Below are positions 42,285 through 51,082 of a stretch of 54,075 nucleotides of DNA, piece by piece. The stretch is from Acidobacteriota bacterium. GTDB taxonomy: Bacteria > Acidobacteriota > Terriglobia > Terriglobales > Acidobacteriaceae. The DNA is taken from contig QIAB01000035.1 in assembly GCA_003225455.1 (NCBI GenBank), forward strand, positions 1 through 54,075, read 5' to 3'. The notes under the pieces are model-generated. The model was not told the DNA's origin. It ran no database searches and was given only the letters and a program-made list of their open reading frames with translations. A program made the position numbers and the translations under genes. Numbering within the stretch: the first letter of the stretch is position 1; each line of letters opens with the position of its first letter.

Positions 42285-42560
42285 TCACTGCACCTGGCTT
42301 AGCCCGGTATAGATGAACAAGCCTGCAATCACCAGAAACACAAGGCCCGACGTAGCGCCCAATACTTTGACCAGCGGATTGATCTTGTTCACTTTGGCCA
42401 TGAGTTCTCTCTGCTGCTCGGCCATTTGCGAGGCAGACTCATCCAGGAAAAGTTGATCGTCTTCCTGCATGGTGAGGGTACCGCGGTAAATCAGAAGAAT
42501 GATGAGAATACCGGTCAGAACGCCCCAGCCAATCAGCAGCCACATGAGATAGGGAGGCAT
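42285..42560 (-). CDS. Small two-helix membrane protein of unknown function
   Basis: 91 residues. Two membrane helices (MWLLIGWGVLTGILIILLIY and LGATSGLVFLVIAGLFIYTG) flank an acidic, helical loop (QEDDQLFLDESASQMAEQQR). No family I can name; the shape matches small acidobacterial proteins annotated as hypothetical. Divergent from the IscA/ErpA gene by 257 bp; no operon partner. Confidence 0.7.
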   Translation of the reverse strand: MPPYLMWLLIGWGVLTGILIILLIYRGTLTMQEDDQLFLDESASQMAEQQRELMAKVNKINPLVKVLGATSGLVFLVIAGLFIYTGLSQVQ

Positions 42561-42762
42561 AGGCCACCTCGTAACGATGTCGAGCCGGTCCCGAAGAATC
42601 TACCCAGGTGTGAGGCGCGACCCCACAGCCGGCTTCGGGTAAGGGCCCCACGCAGATTATAGCCCTGCTTGGCAAGTCCCTGCCTGGTTTGTTGGTTGCG
42701 ACCAGGACGGGAGCATGCTCATCTAACTAACAGAGCAGTTTAGCGGGACCTGTATTTACACC

Positions 42763-42789
42763 TTCCTGCGGATGTGGTTTTGTTATAAT
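42763..42789 (+). promoter_or_regulatory. Probable extended -10 promoter of the iron-sulfur carrier gene
   Basis: TGTTATAAT (42781-42789) is a perfect extended -10 (TGn plus TATAAT). A weak TTCCTG at 42763 lies 15 bases before it. The start codon is 28 bases downstream, preceded by AAGGAG. Confidence 0.5.
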
Positions 42790-42817
42790 CAACTAGTTCT
42801 TACTTGAAGGAGATGCA

Positions 42818-43192
42818 ATGGCCACGACAACAGCACCCGAAGTAAAGCCTCAAGAGAAAAAGACTGCGCCCGTTTCGCTTACGCCAAATGCCATCGCTAA
42901 AGTGAAGCAAATTATGGCGCAACAGAACCCCGTCCCTACCGGCCTGCGGGTGGGCGTGGTGGGCGGCGGTTGCTCGGGTTTTTCCTATTCCATGCAGTTT
43001 GAAAATGCCTCGGGGTTGATGGATAAGGTTTTCGACATGGACGGCCTGAAGGTCTACGTTGACGCGACCTCGGTCATGTACCTGAACGGCTGCATCGTGG
43101 ATTACGTCGAGACGCTCGAGGGCGCAGGTTTCAAGTTTGAAAATCCCAACGTCAAGAGCACTTGCGGCTGCGGATCTTCGTTCAGCGTCTAG
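42818..43192 (+). CDS. erpA: Iron-sulfur cluster assembly/insertion protein (IscA/ErpA, HesB family)
   Basis: 124 residues. Three invariant cysteines for cluster or iron binding: Cys52 in GGGCSGFSY and Cys116 and Cys118 in STCGCGSSF. An N-terminal polar extension of about 17 residues precedes the HesB domain (VSLTPNAIAKVKQIM). It carries [4Fe-4S]/[2Fe-2S] clusters to client enzymes in the cytoplasm. AAGGAG six bases before the ATG and a good terminator at 43216 make it monocistronic. Distinguishing ErpA from IscA is not possible here; the symbol is a best guess. Confidence 0.9.
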   Translation: MATTTAPEVKPQEKKTAPVSLTPNAIAKVKQIMAQQNPVPTGLRVGVVGGGCSGFSYSMQFENASGLMDKVFDMDGLKVYVDATSVMYLNGCIVDYVETLEGAGFKFENPNVKSTCGCGSSFSV

Positions 43193-43215
43193 AGTTTCAT
43201 TTTTCCCGATTTCAG

Positions 43216-43244
43216 AAGGCCTCATCGCCGGGTGAGGCCTTTTC
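43216..43244 (+). terminator. Intrinsic terminator after the iron-sulfur carrier gene
   Basis: AAGGCCTCA pairs perfectly with TGAGGCCTT across an eight-base loop (TCGCCGGG), followed by TTCT. It starts 23 bases after the stop codon at 43192. Confidence 0.85.
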
Positions 43245-43321
43245 TGCTATGCTCCCACCTCTCTACTGAGAACTGACAACTGCGAGAACCGGTTATTTCC
43301 GGCCCCATCAGGAGGAGCTTC

Positions 43322-44267
43322 ATGCTTGCGTGTAGTCTTGCCTTCGCATGTTCGTATGCCATCGCCGCTGATCGCCAGATTGCAATCACCATCGACGATC
43401 TGCCGGCCGGCGCCGCCAATTCGATGTCCGCAGCCGAGATCAGCCAAATGACGGCAAAGCTGCTCACACCTCTGCGAGAACAAAAGATTCCAGTGGTCGG
43501 TTTCGTGAATGAGAAGAAGTTGTACAAGACTGGAGAAGTAGACGACCGGATCAAAGCTCTCAACATGTGGCTCGACTCCGGTTTTGAGCTGGGGAATCAC
43601 ACCTTCAGCCACGCGTCTCTCAATCGTGTGGGACTAAAGGCATGGGAAGAAGATGTCATTCAGGGCGAAACCGTAACCCGAATGCTGCTGAGCCAGCACA
43701 ATCTAAAGCTGAGATATTTTCGCCATCCATATCTCGATACTGGTCGCGATCTCCAAACGCGCCGCGAAGCTGAAGCTTTTCTCGTAGATCGTGGCTACCG
43801 CATCGCACCGGTCACGCTCGACGCCTGGGACTGGATGTACGCAGGCGTTTACGACGACGCCCGCAAGCGCGGAGACACGGCTCTGCAGCAGCAGTTGCTC
43901 AGTTCCTATCTTTCGTATACGTCTTTCGTATACGAACGAGGTGTTCGCGTATTCGGAAAAGCAATCCAAAGATCTGATCGGCTACGAACCAAAACAGATT
44001 CTGCTTCTGCATGGCAATTGGCTGGAAGCCGACCACATCAGCGAACTGCTCGATGTGATCCGCAAGCGAGGATATCGCTTCATTACCTTGGAAGATGCAT
44101 TGAGCGATCCGGCTTACAGCTTACCCGACGACTACATCGGTGAAGAGGGAACGGGATGGCTCGATCACTGGGCGATCACGCGTGGACAGCCGCCACAGAA
44201 TGCGCCAGTTTTTCCGCAGTGGGTGATTGACCGATCGAAGGCATTGCCTCCGCATCCACAGCCGTAA
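43322..44267 (+). pseudogene. Secreted polysaccharide deacetylase-like protein, frameshifted by a 13-bp duplication
   Basis: AGGAGGAG precedes an ATG at 43322 opening a signal peptide (MLACSLAFACSYAIAA). The NodB-like domain has IAITIDDLPAG (paired Asp), GNHTFSHASL (His pair) and RHPYLDTG. Up to about residue 200 the frame is good. A perfect 13-bp tandem repeat at 43909-43934 then shifts it by +1, and the original frame reads on to a stop at 44143 without family sequence. In the shifted frame the family continues: NEVFAYSEKQSKDL, KQILLLHGNWLEADHISEL, and ends at 44267. Removing one repeat unit restores one complete reading frame of about 310 codons. A slipped-strand mutation, a phase-variable switch or an assembly error are the options. 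Confidence 0.85.
43909..43934 (+). repeat. Perfect 13-bp tandem duplication
   Basis: TCTTTCGTATACG occurs twice back to back. Because 13 is not a multiple of three, it shifts the deacetylase frame. Confidence 0.95.
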
Positions 44268-44302
44268 GCAACTTCTTAGAATTCGATTTGCGGCATTGAG
44301 AA

Positions 44303-45244
44303 CTATTGCTCAGGTGGCGGCTGTTGTTGCGGCTGCTGCGGCTGAATCGGTTGAACTGTGGGATTCTGGGGTGAAATTCCCATCTGTATTCCTGGGGCGG
44401 TGCCGGTTGGCTGCCCCGGCTGCCCGGTCTGACCAACCTGCGGCGCAACACCTTGCAGCGGCGGTTGCGCGGGCGTATTCAGCAGACCTCCGCGGTCGCT
44501 GTTGGGATCGTAAATAAATTGCCACTGGTCATAGTGGTTTTTCTTGTTGAACACGCGAATAGTTTCTTTCTTGCTGGTGCTAACGACACCCACAATTGGC
44601 CCTCCGCCGAATGTTTGTGGCGTTGTGGTCTTGGTTGCTGAGTTCGTTTGACTTTGTGCGCCGGAATCTGACTGTGCGTTGCTCTCATCGCCCGGAGGAT
44701 TCTGCCCTGCGGCATTTTGATTCTGGTCTGAAGCGTTTGTACTGCCGGCGCTGGTGTTCGTGGTGGCACCAACGGCACCCACAGGAGAAGTTTGCGTTTG
44801 TCGCGGTTGCGTGCCGAACCCCGGAGCGGCCCCACCTAACGTCGGCACGCCCGGAACAGAGTTCAAGGCACTCACAGGAGTTGCCCCGGCAATGCCGCCC
44901 CCGAACGCAGTCTGCACTTCGCCCAAATGAAGTGGCTTGAAATCTTGTCCGGTAACCGGATCTTTATAGCGCTTGCGCAGAAAGCGCATGTTGTTCGTGT
45001 TTTCCAATTCCTCGATGCGCGTCGGGTAGCGCCCGAATTTCTTCACATACCGGCGTATCGCGCGGGAATACTGCACACCGCGATGGATCAGCTCTTCTTC
45101 CCGATCCCGCCGGATTTGGAAGGCTATGCCGGGCGCAACTGCGGTGGCTGCAATCGCCAGCACCGTGATGACCAGCATCATCATGAGCAGAATGTAGCCC
45201 TGCTCGTTACCACTTTTTAGCCGGGATGGAATTGTCGAATACAC
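44303..45244 (-). CDS. Type II secretion/type IV pilus pseudopilin-like protein
   Basis: 313 residues. A prepilin-like N terminus with QG at 15-16 before YILLMMMLVITVLAIAATAV, so cleavage after Gly16 is plausible. Position +5 of the mature protein is Met rather than the conserved Glu. QIRRDREEELIHRGVQYSRA and IRRYVKKFGRYPTRIEELEN are shared by GspG-like acidobacterial proteins. After about 150 residues the chain is a Gly/Asn/Gln/Thr-rich low-complexity region, ending in PIQPQQPQQQPPP. Last gene of the pilus assembly operon, 16 bp after the PilP-like gene. It could be a minor subunit rather than a major pilin. Confidence 0.78.
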   Translation of the reverse strand: MYSTIPSRLKSGNEQGYILLMMMLVITVLAIAATAVAPGIAFQIRRDREEELIHRGVQYSRAIRRYVKKFGRYPTRIEELENTNNMRFLRKRYKDPVTGQDFKPLHLGEVQTAFGGGIAGATPVSALNSVPGVPTLGGAAPGFGTQPRQTQTSPVGAVGATTNTSAGSTNASDQNQNAAGQNPPGDESNAQSDSGAQSQTNSATKTTTPQTFGGGPIVGVVSTSKKETIRVFNKKNHYDQWQFIYDPNSDRGGLLNTPAQPPLQGVAPQVGQTGQPGQPTGTAPGIQMGISPQNPTVQPIQPQQPQQQPPPEQ

Positions 45245-45260
45245 GTGCGAGGAAGAACTT

Positions 45261-45848
45261 CTATCCTTGGGTGAGGGGAATGCTTTGGCGGTTATTGTTC
45301 AGCACATCTTCTACTTCAACCGCCATCGGCGAGATGCGAAGAACTTTGTAGCGCCGGTCGACAATGTCGCCTTCGGCCGCGATAAACACATCCTCGCCCT
45401 GCGATAGAAAAACTCTCTTCGGCTCGCCGGGCTTATTTGCGAAGCCGAAAAACTTCAGTGTGATCGGCGGGGGAGGCGGAGGTCCCTGTGGAGCCGGCGG
45501 AGGTGTATTCTGCGCATGATCTGTCGTGCCGTTGCTAACTGGTTTTGGAGGTTCTATCTCAGCACGAAAGATGTTCCGCCCCGTCCCTTCATATTTGGTA
45601 TCCTCGCTAGCCTTCAACCAGTCATAACGCAGCGTCGGATCGAGCGAACGGGGAACGGGAGTTGTTTTTCCGGAAGTCTCCGCACCTCGCCGAGCTGGCT
45701 GTCTTGTGGCCGCGACCGTAGATGCTACCGGCGGCGCCGCCGCCGGTGATGAGCCCGGGAAGAAGCGGACTACCACCAGCACTGCCGCCAACCCGGTCAG
45801 GCTGAGGGCTGCTATCGTTTTAGTCCGGTTTTCCGTTCCAATCTGCAT
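45261..45848 (-). CDS. PilP/GspC-like inner-membrane assembly protein
   Basis: 195 residues. One N-terminal membrane helix (IAALSLTGLAAVLVVVRFF), an Ala/Pro linker and a small beta domain at about 130-195 (ITLKFFGFANKPGEPKRVFL, GEDVFIAAEGDIVDRRYKVL, RISPMAVEVEDVLNNNRQSI) resembling the homology region of GspC or the PilP fold, which contacts the secretin. A proline run precedes the domain (PPPAPQGPPPPPP). It begins directly after the PilO-like stop (no gap), consistent with the pilMNOP order. Confidence 0.8.
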   Translation of the reverse strand: MQIGTENRTKTIAALSLTGLAAVLVVVRFFPGSSPAAAPPVASTVAATRQPARRGAETSGKTTPVPRSLDPTLRYDWLKASEDTKYEGTGRNIFRAEIEPPKPVSNGTTDHAQNTPPPAPQGPPPPPPITLKFFGFANKPGEPKRVFLSQGEDVFIAAEGDIVDRRYKVLRISPMAVEVEDVLNNNRQSIPLTQG

Positions 45849-46388
45849 TTAAGCGCTTGCCCTCAAATAAGTTTCCAGCTTCAACTGCAACCTCACCACA
45901 CCGGCTTGCTCTCCGCCTAGTTGGATGCTGTCGATGATAAAGAATAATGAATCACGCTCCACTGAGTTCATGAAGCGCGCAAGCTGCAAGTAATCGCCGG
46001 AAAAATCTGCTTCGATTTCGATGGGACGAAGTCCGACAGGCTCCGGATCTTTGATCTTGTACTTAACTTCGCCAATTTTAACTCCGGTTTGCGCTGCCAG
46101 CTTGCCGAGCGCTTCGGAAATGGCGGAGTTCTGCGCCGGCAATCTTGTCTTGTAGAAATCATCAATTTGCTGCCGCGCGGCTTTGATCTTCTGGTCGATA
46201 TTGCGTAGCGGCTCGACTTCGCGTGTCTTCCGCTGCTGTTCTTTCCATAGCCGGTCGAGTTCTTCTTTCCGGGAACGCTGCGAGCCGACAATCGGCGAAA
46301 AGAACACTGCCGCCATCGCCACATCCACCAGCACGAGAACCGCGATGGCGGCCTTCAACTTCTGCCGGGTGTCTGTAATCTCCGCCAT
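45849..46388 (-). CDS. pilO: PilO-like type IV pilus/type II secretion inner-membrane protein
   Basis: 179 residues: one membrane helix near 12-32 (IAVLVLVDVAMAAVFFSPIV), a coiled-coil (RKEELDRLWKEQQRKTREVE) and a ferredoxin-like domain (VKIGEVKYKIKDPEPVGLRP, IEADFSGDYLQLARFMNSVE). It dimerises with PilN to link the cytoplasmic PilM ring to PilP. Its ATG overlaps the PilN stop as TAATG, so translation is coupled. Confidence 0.85.
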   Translation of the reverse strand: MAEITDTRQKLKAAIAVLVLVDVAMAAVFFSPIVGSQRSRKEELDRLWKEQQRKTREVEPLRNIDQKIKAARQQIDDFYKTRLPAQNSAISEALGKLAAQTGVKIGEVKYKIKDPEPVGLRPIEIEADFSGDYLQLARFMNSVERDSLFFIIDSIQLGGEQAGVVRLQLKLETYLRASA

Positions 46389-46993
46389 TATGGTGTACTC
46401 CGCTTGGCTTCGCTCGTGGCGCCTACTTCCGGGACGTACACTGCGCTGATGTCAAACTGCACGTTATCTCCAGGAGATTGCGACGTTTGGTTTCTCCACT
46501 GCTGGATCCAGGTCTGCTGGAAGCGTTGAGAGCTCTCCATGCGGCGCACCAGTTCCAGAGCGCGGTCACTGGAATCGCCCGCGACCACCAGCTTGATCTC
46601 CAATTGATTGTCGGGCGCCAGCGCCGGCTGAATCGAGATTACGTGTAGGCGTGGCGGCATGACGCGTTCCAGATCCTCAAAAACTTTGGTCCACGAAAAA
46701 GACTTGCGCTGAAACAGTTCATTTAAAAACTGGGAACGGTCGCGAGTGCTGCGGTTCTCCGGCAAGCTCAAAAGCCTTTCCGCTCTAGCCTTCTCCTCGT
46801 CGCGTTCGGCAATCTGCTGCTCCCGCTGCTTGATCAGATTGCGATCGCTGCGCGCGGCCAAAAATCCCATCACCGTCATATATATCAGCAAGAGCGTGAA
46901 CACACCCAACCCCGCGAGGCCCACACCCCAGCGCATCCAAAAACGCCGAGCATCCTGGTATGGCTGAGTCGCGAGATTGATATCAATACGCAT
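46388..46993 (-). CDS. pilN: PilN-like type IV pilus/type II secretion inner-membrane protein
   Basis: 201 residues. The start MRIDINLATQPYQDARRF is the conserved PilN N-terminal tail (INLLP-like) that binds PilM. One membrane helix (VGLAGLGVFTLLLIYMTVM), a coiled coil (LIKQREQQIAERDEEKARAE) and a ferredoxin-like domain (VFEDLERVMPPRLHVISIQP) follow. Located 3 bp after PilM and overlapping PilO by one base. Confidence 0.87.
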   Translation of the reverse strand: MRIDINLATQPYQDARRFWMRWGVGLAGLGVFTLLLIYMTVMGFLAARSDRNLIKQREQQIAERDEEKARAERLLSLPENRSTRDRSQFLNELFQRKSFSWTKVFEDLERVMPPRLHVISIQPALAPDNQLEIKLVVAGDSSDRALELVRRMESSQRFQQTWIQQWRNQTSQSPGDNVQFDISAVYVPEVGATSEAKRSTP

Positions 46994-46996
46994 TTG

Positions 46997-47896
46997 CTAT
47001 GAAACCAGCGCTCCTACGACTCCCGCCATCCTCCACTTGGGAATCGTGCCAACGCTTTCCCCCAACTGGGAAGAACCGACCAACTCCCGAACCTCAGCTC
47101 CAGTTTGCGCGGTCAATGCGGGCGCAGCCCCGCCCAACTCGGGAAGGCCCGCCACAAAGATCTGCTCGATGTCTAAATGATATGTGTCCTGAAAGAAGAC
47201 CACCGAAGGGTACACTTCCTCCGCCAGTTGCTCGCCTGTGATGTTTGCTCCGCGCGTATTCTCCAGCGTTCGGAATAGTAAAAGGCGCTGCTGATCAAGA
47301 ATGGCAATACTTGTTGTGCGGGCATCTACTTTGATCACAAGCGTGGGCCGGTCGGCATCGGCCGCCCCCAGCGCCGCCAATGTTGAGGGCATCACCACGC
47401 CAGGGCTGTAGCCAGCTTCGCGAAATGCAGATTCGTACTCCTCGACCACACTGGTCAGCGCGACGGCAGCGATCAAACGCAGTCCGTTATTTGACGATTG
47501 AGCGTGATAGGAAACTCTCGCCTTGTCCATGTCAAAGGGCAGTGCTTTCTTGAGCCGGAAGCGCACCACACTCTCCGCCTCCTGGCGATTATCAGGAAGC
47601 GTGTCAAAATCGAGGAGCACCACGCGCACAGCCGCATCGGGCAGCACCGCCACGAGATCACGAGATCGCCCGCCGACGCTCCCCAACGTGTTTCGAACCG
47701 TTTGATAAACGGACTCCCGCTGCCGTAAGTTGGCTTCGAGCAGATCCGGAACCAGGCTTCCGGGCGACAGTTCATGCGTCGCGCACATCTCGACCGAATG
47801 GCCGTGTTCCGAAATCCGGCCCGCCAGCACGCGGTCAGCGGCAATCTCACAGGCCAGTTTCGGCCTCGATCCTGAATTGAAGCTACGGCTCATCAT
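46997..47896 (-). CDS. pilM: PilM-like cytoplasmic ATPase-fold protein
   Basis: 299 residues, actin-like (FtsA/ASKHA) fold. VVRFRLKKALPFDMDKARVS is the family's conserved EVxxxxPF-like segment, and TLVIKVDARTTSIAILDQQR is its second nucleotide-binding strand. PilM forms a cytoplasmic ring that binds the PilN tail, in keeping with its place directly before pilN. The N-terminal strand KLACEIAADRVLAG is more divergent than in model PilM proteins. TAGATTAACAGTA lies immediately before the start codon. Confidence 0.85.
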   Translation of the reverse strand: MMSRSFNSGSRPKLACEIAADRVLAGRISEHGHSVEMCATHELSPGSLVPDLLEANLRQRESVYQTVRNTLGSVGGRSRDLVAVLPDAAVRVVLLDFDTLPDNRQEAESVVRFRLKKALPFDMDKARVSYHAQSSNNGLRLIAAVALTSVVEEYESAFREAGYSPGVVMPSTLAALGAADADRPTLVIKVDARTTSIAILDQQRLLLFRTLENTRGANITGEQLAEEVYPSVVFFQDTYHLDIEQIFVAGLPELGGAAPALTAQTGAEVRELVGSSQLGESVGTIPKWRMAGVVGALVS

Positions 47897-47897
47897 G

Positions 47898-47910
47898 TAC
47901 TGTTAATCTA
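47898..47910 (-). promoter_or_regulatory. 13-bp motif shared by pilM and pilC upstream regions
   Basis: TAGATTAACAGTA (minus strand), one base before the pilM start codon; identical to 50978-50990 upstream of pilC. Could be a regulator site or promoter element; unproven. Confidence 0.35.
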
Positions 47911-48012
47911 TAAGTAAAACCCTAGGATAGGTCAATTGCAATAGCTGGAAGGGCACTGACCGCGATGACAAAAGGACGCTACCCTCGCACGATTCGAGGG
48001 TGGTTCCCACGG

Positions 48013-49701
48013 CTACCGCATGCTTTCGATAAATGTGACCTTATTGATCTCCTTCAATGTCGTCATGCCCAGCCGGACTTTGTCGAGCGCCGACTCGCGC
48101 AGGAAGCGCATACCCTCTTCGCGGGCGGCGCGCCGGATTTCCGAGGTTGGCTTTTTGGCCAGAATCATCTCGCGGATGCGGTCACTCAAATCCAGCAATT
48201 CGTGAATCGCACTGCGCCCGCGGAACCCTGTACCGGCGCACTCGATACACCCCTGCCCTTCGTAGAACGGCACCTTCGACCACTGCTCAGGATCGAGACC
48301 GCTGGCCTCAAGCACGTCCGGCGCATAATGGACCGCCGTCCGGCAGGAATTACAGATCAAGCGCACCAGTCGTTGCGCCAGAATGCAGTTCAGCGCCGAA
48401 ACAAAGTTGTAAGGCTCCACCCCCATGTTCAGAAATCGCCCGATCACGTCGACCACGTTGTTGGCGTGGACCGTAGTGAAAACCAGGTGGCCGGTAAGCG
48501 CAGATTGAATGGCAATCTGCGCCGTCTCCGTGTCGCGGATTTCACCGACCATGATCTTGTCGGGATCGTGGCGCAGAATCGATCGCAATCCACGCGCGAA
48601 TGTCAGGCCCTTCTTCTCGTTCACCGGAATCTGCGTGATGCCGCGAATCTGGTACTCGACCGGATCTTCGATAGTGATGATCTTGTCTTCATCGGTCTTG
48701 ATTTCATTGACTGCGGCATACAGCGTAGTTGTTTTGCCGCTTCCGGTCGGGCCTGTGACCAGCACCATGCCATACGGTTCAGAAATGTAGCGCCGGAACT
48801 TGCGCAGGTCTTCTTCGTCAAATCCGACAACATCCAGCGTGAGCTTGTGAAATTTCTCGCTCATCGACTCTTTGTCCAGCACGCGCAGCACGGCGTCCTC
48901 GCCATGAATCGAGGGCATGATCGAAACGCGGAAGTCGATAGGCCGCTCCGGCTGGCCGTATTTCACGCGGAAGCGCCCATCCTGCGGGACACGGCGCTCA
49001 GAGATGTCCAACTCGCTCATCACCTTGATACGTGAAATGATCGTGGTGTGGTGCTCTTTGGCAATGGGTGGCATGGCCTGGGTGAGCACACCGTCAATGC
49101 GGAACTTGATCCCGACCGAGTCATCGCGAGTTTCAATGTGAATATCGCTGGCGCGGCGTTGTAACGCGGTGAAGATGGTCGTATCCACGAGGCGAATGAT
49201 CGGGCTCATGTCGCCCTGTGTGGTCAACCTGTCGATGGAGATTGTCTCATCGCCGCCCGCCTCGTCTTCCCGGATCACATCCAGGGTGAAACCTTCGCTT
49301 GCCTCCTCCAGAACGCGCTTCGACTGTTCCGTTTTCTTGAGAATCTCGCTGATCTGGCCCAGAGTTGAAACCTTGGTGACAATGCGCTTGCCCAACAGCA
49401 AGCTGATCTCATCGATCATCATCAACTGACTGGGATCAGCAATGGCAATCGCCAATCGCCCATCCTGGGTTTCATCCAGCGGTACGAAGTTGTAGCGGAA
49501 CATCAGGTCTACGGGGATTTTCTTGAAAAGATCGTGGTGAAGCTGGAAGTTATGCAGATCCACGAACTCGCAGCGGTAGCGGCGCGCAATGTCCTGAGCT
49601 TTCTCGAAATCGTCAGGGCGGGCCGGTGATACCGGCCTGCCGCCATTGCCGCTATTCGCCAGCGCCGCTTTGTTTTCCGGTGTCGTTCTCGCCATTTCCA
49701 T
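48013..49701 (-). CDS. pilB: GspE/PilB-type assembly ATPase
   Basis: 562 residues. The N-terminal MshEN-like domain (PVDLMFRYNFVPLDETQDGR) is followed by the secretion ATPase core: Walker A GPTGSGKTTTLYAAV near 313-321, Asp box IMVGEIRDTETAQIA and His box TGHLVFTTVHANN. A zinc site is built by CNSC near 449-452 and CIEC near 488-491. It powers pilin polymerisation or secretion from the cytoplasmic face. Two ATGs lie at 49701 and 49695. It is 17 bp after pilC and 116 bp before pilM. Confidence 0.93.
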   Translation of the reverse strand: MEMARTTPENKAALANSGNGGRPVSPARPDDFEKAQDIARRYRCEFVDLHNFQLHHDLFKKIPVDLMFRYNFVPLDETQDGRLAIAIADPSQLMMIDEISLLLGKRIVTKVSTLGQISEILKKTEQSKRVLEEASEGFTLDVIREDEAGGDETISIDRLTTQGDMSPIIRLVDTTIFTALQRRASDIHIETRDDSVGIKFRIDGVLTQAMPPIAKEHHTTIISRIKVMSELDISERRVPQDGRFRVKYGQPERPIDFRVSIMPSIHGEDAVLRVLDKESMSEKFHKLTLDVVGFDEEDLRKFRRYISEPYGMVLVTGPTGSGKTTTLYAAVNEIKTDEDKIITIEDPVEYQIRGITQIPVNEKKGLTFARGLRSILRHDPDKIMVGEIRDTETAQIAIQSALTGHLVFTTVHANNVVDVIGRFLNMGVEPYNFVSALNCILAQRLVRLICNSCRTAVHYAPDVLEASGLDPEQWSKVPFYEGQGCIECAGTGFRGRSAIHELLDLSDRIREMILAKKPTSEIRRAAREEGMRFLRESALDKVRLGMTTLKEINKVTFIESMR

Positions 49702-49718
49702 CTACTTGGCCCGATCCT

Positions 49719-50924
49719 TTAATGAATGTTGGATCCCAAAGTAAAGATCGGCAGATAAAGTGAAATCAGTATTCCGCCGACGACCACCGCCATCACAATC
49801 AGGATCACAGGCTCAATCAATGCCATCGCCGCTCCCAGAGCGGTCTGTACATCTTCTTCATAAAATTCCGCGACCGAATTCAGCATCGCGGGCAAAGCCC
49901 CGGTGGATTCACCGACCTCAATCATTTCAACTGCCAGATCGGGGAAGATTTTCCGTTCATCCAGGCTTTTCGAAAGCGTCTGCCCTTCGCGCACGCGATC
50001 AGTAGCCACTGCAACGCTGTTCAGGATCTGCCGGCTGCCCATGGAAGCTCCAGCGGTTTCGAGCGACGGAACCAGCGGCAAGCCGCCTGTCAGCAAAGTG
50101 GAAAGCATTCGCGAAAAATTTGCCACCTGGTACTTGAGCCAGATACCTCCCAGCAGCGGAAGCTTCAATACTGCTGCATCAATTCTTTCCGCGCCACTAT
50201 CTGTGTTCTTCCAGCGCCAAAAAAATAGGAACAGCAACACCGACGCGACGGCTACAAATGGCGCGTAACGCTGGGCATTGGTGCCCACTGCCAGCATAAA
50301 TACCGTGATGGCGGGCAACTGCGCATTAAGATTTTCAAAGAGCTTCGCAAACTGGGGCACTACATAGGTCACCAAAAATATCAGCATGCACAGCACTACC
50401 GCCACCAACAGTGCGGGATAGACCAACGAAACCGCCAGCTTCTTCTTGAACGTCAACGCCAGACGCTGAAAGGCGATGTAGCGCGACAGCACCTCCTCCA
50501 TGTTGCCGCTCTTTTCTCCCGCCATCAGCGTAGTGGTGTAAATCTTGGGGAAGGCGTGTTGGGCCCCGAACGCGTCGGACAGTGACTCCCCCCCTTTTAC
50601 CCTGTCCCGTATGTTCTGTAAAAGAGCCTGGAGATTTCGATCTTTTTGCTTCTTAATCAGCAGATCCAGCGAGTTCAGGATCGGCAGCCCCGCCTTAATC
50701 AAGGTAAGGAACTGCTGGTTGAAAATCACAAACTGACTCTGCTTGACCTTGCGCCCGCGGATCTGCAGCTTTCCGCCGACAAACAATCCGCGAGGCTTCA
50801 CCCAGTAGACCAGGTAGCCCTGCTGCACGAATCGTTCGCGCACCTCAGACTCTGAGTATCCGCGTTCCACTTGCTGCGCCAGGCGGCCACGCTCGTCAGC
50901 CAGCTTTACTAAGAATTCAGCCAT
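49719..50924 (-). CDS. pilC: GspF/PilC-type inner-membrane platform protein
   Basis: 401 residues. Two cytoplasmic GspF domains (about 70-190 and 275-395) separated by membrane helices: LAVSLVYPALLVAVVLCMLI, APFVAVASVLLFLFFWRWK and, at the C terminus, LIEPVILIVMAVVVGGILIS. The signatures IFNQQFLTLIKAGLPILNSL and TLMAGEKSGNMEEVLSRYI match the family. It is the platform on which PilB drives pilin assembly. First gene of the pilus operon; the 13-bp motif also seen before pilM lies 53 bases upstream. Confidence 0.92.
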   Translation of the reverse strand: MAEFLVKLADERGRLAQQVERGYSESEVRERFVQQGYLVYWVKPRGLFVGGKLQIRGRKVKQSQFVIFNQQFLTLIKAGLPILNSLDLLIKKQKDRNLQALLQNIRDRVKGGESLSDAFGAQHAFPKIYTTTLMAGEKSGNMEEVLSRYIAFQRLALTFKKKLAVSLVYPALLVAVVLCMLIFLVTYVVPQFAKLFENLNAQLPAITVFMLAVGTNAQRYAPFVAVASVLLFLFFWRWKNTDSGAERIDAAVLKLPLLGGIWLKYQVANFSRMLSTLLTGGLPLVPSLETAGASMGSRQILNSVAVATDRVREGQTLSKSLDERKIFPDLAVEMIEVGESTGALPAMLNSVAEFYEEDVQTALGAAMALIEPVILIVMAVVVGGILISLYLPIFTLGSNIH

Positions 50925-50977
50925 CGAATCCGCTTACTCCACTGCCCACCCAAGTCTAGCATTCAAAGGCGTTAACC

Positions 50978-50990
50978 TACTGTTAATCTA
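50978..50990 (-). promoter_or_regulatory. 13-bp motif shared by pilM and pilC upstream regions, second copy
   Basis: Exact match of TAGATTAACAGTA (minus strand) to 47898-47910; located 53 bases before the pilC start codon. Confidence 0.35.
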
Positions 50991-51082
50991 ATGACACCGG
51001 AGGCTCCATCCCGTATCCGTGGTAACCGAATGTCACAGATTCATAAACAACTGGAAATAGCTGCAAACAAAGATGTATCGGC

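Noticed and set aside
47965-49035. 356-codon open frame antisense to pilB
   Set aside because: Despite its length it mirrors pilB codon structure on the other strand, is His/Arg-rich and has no family resemblance.
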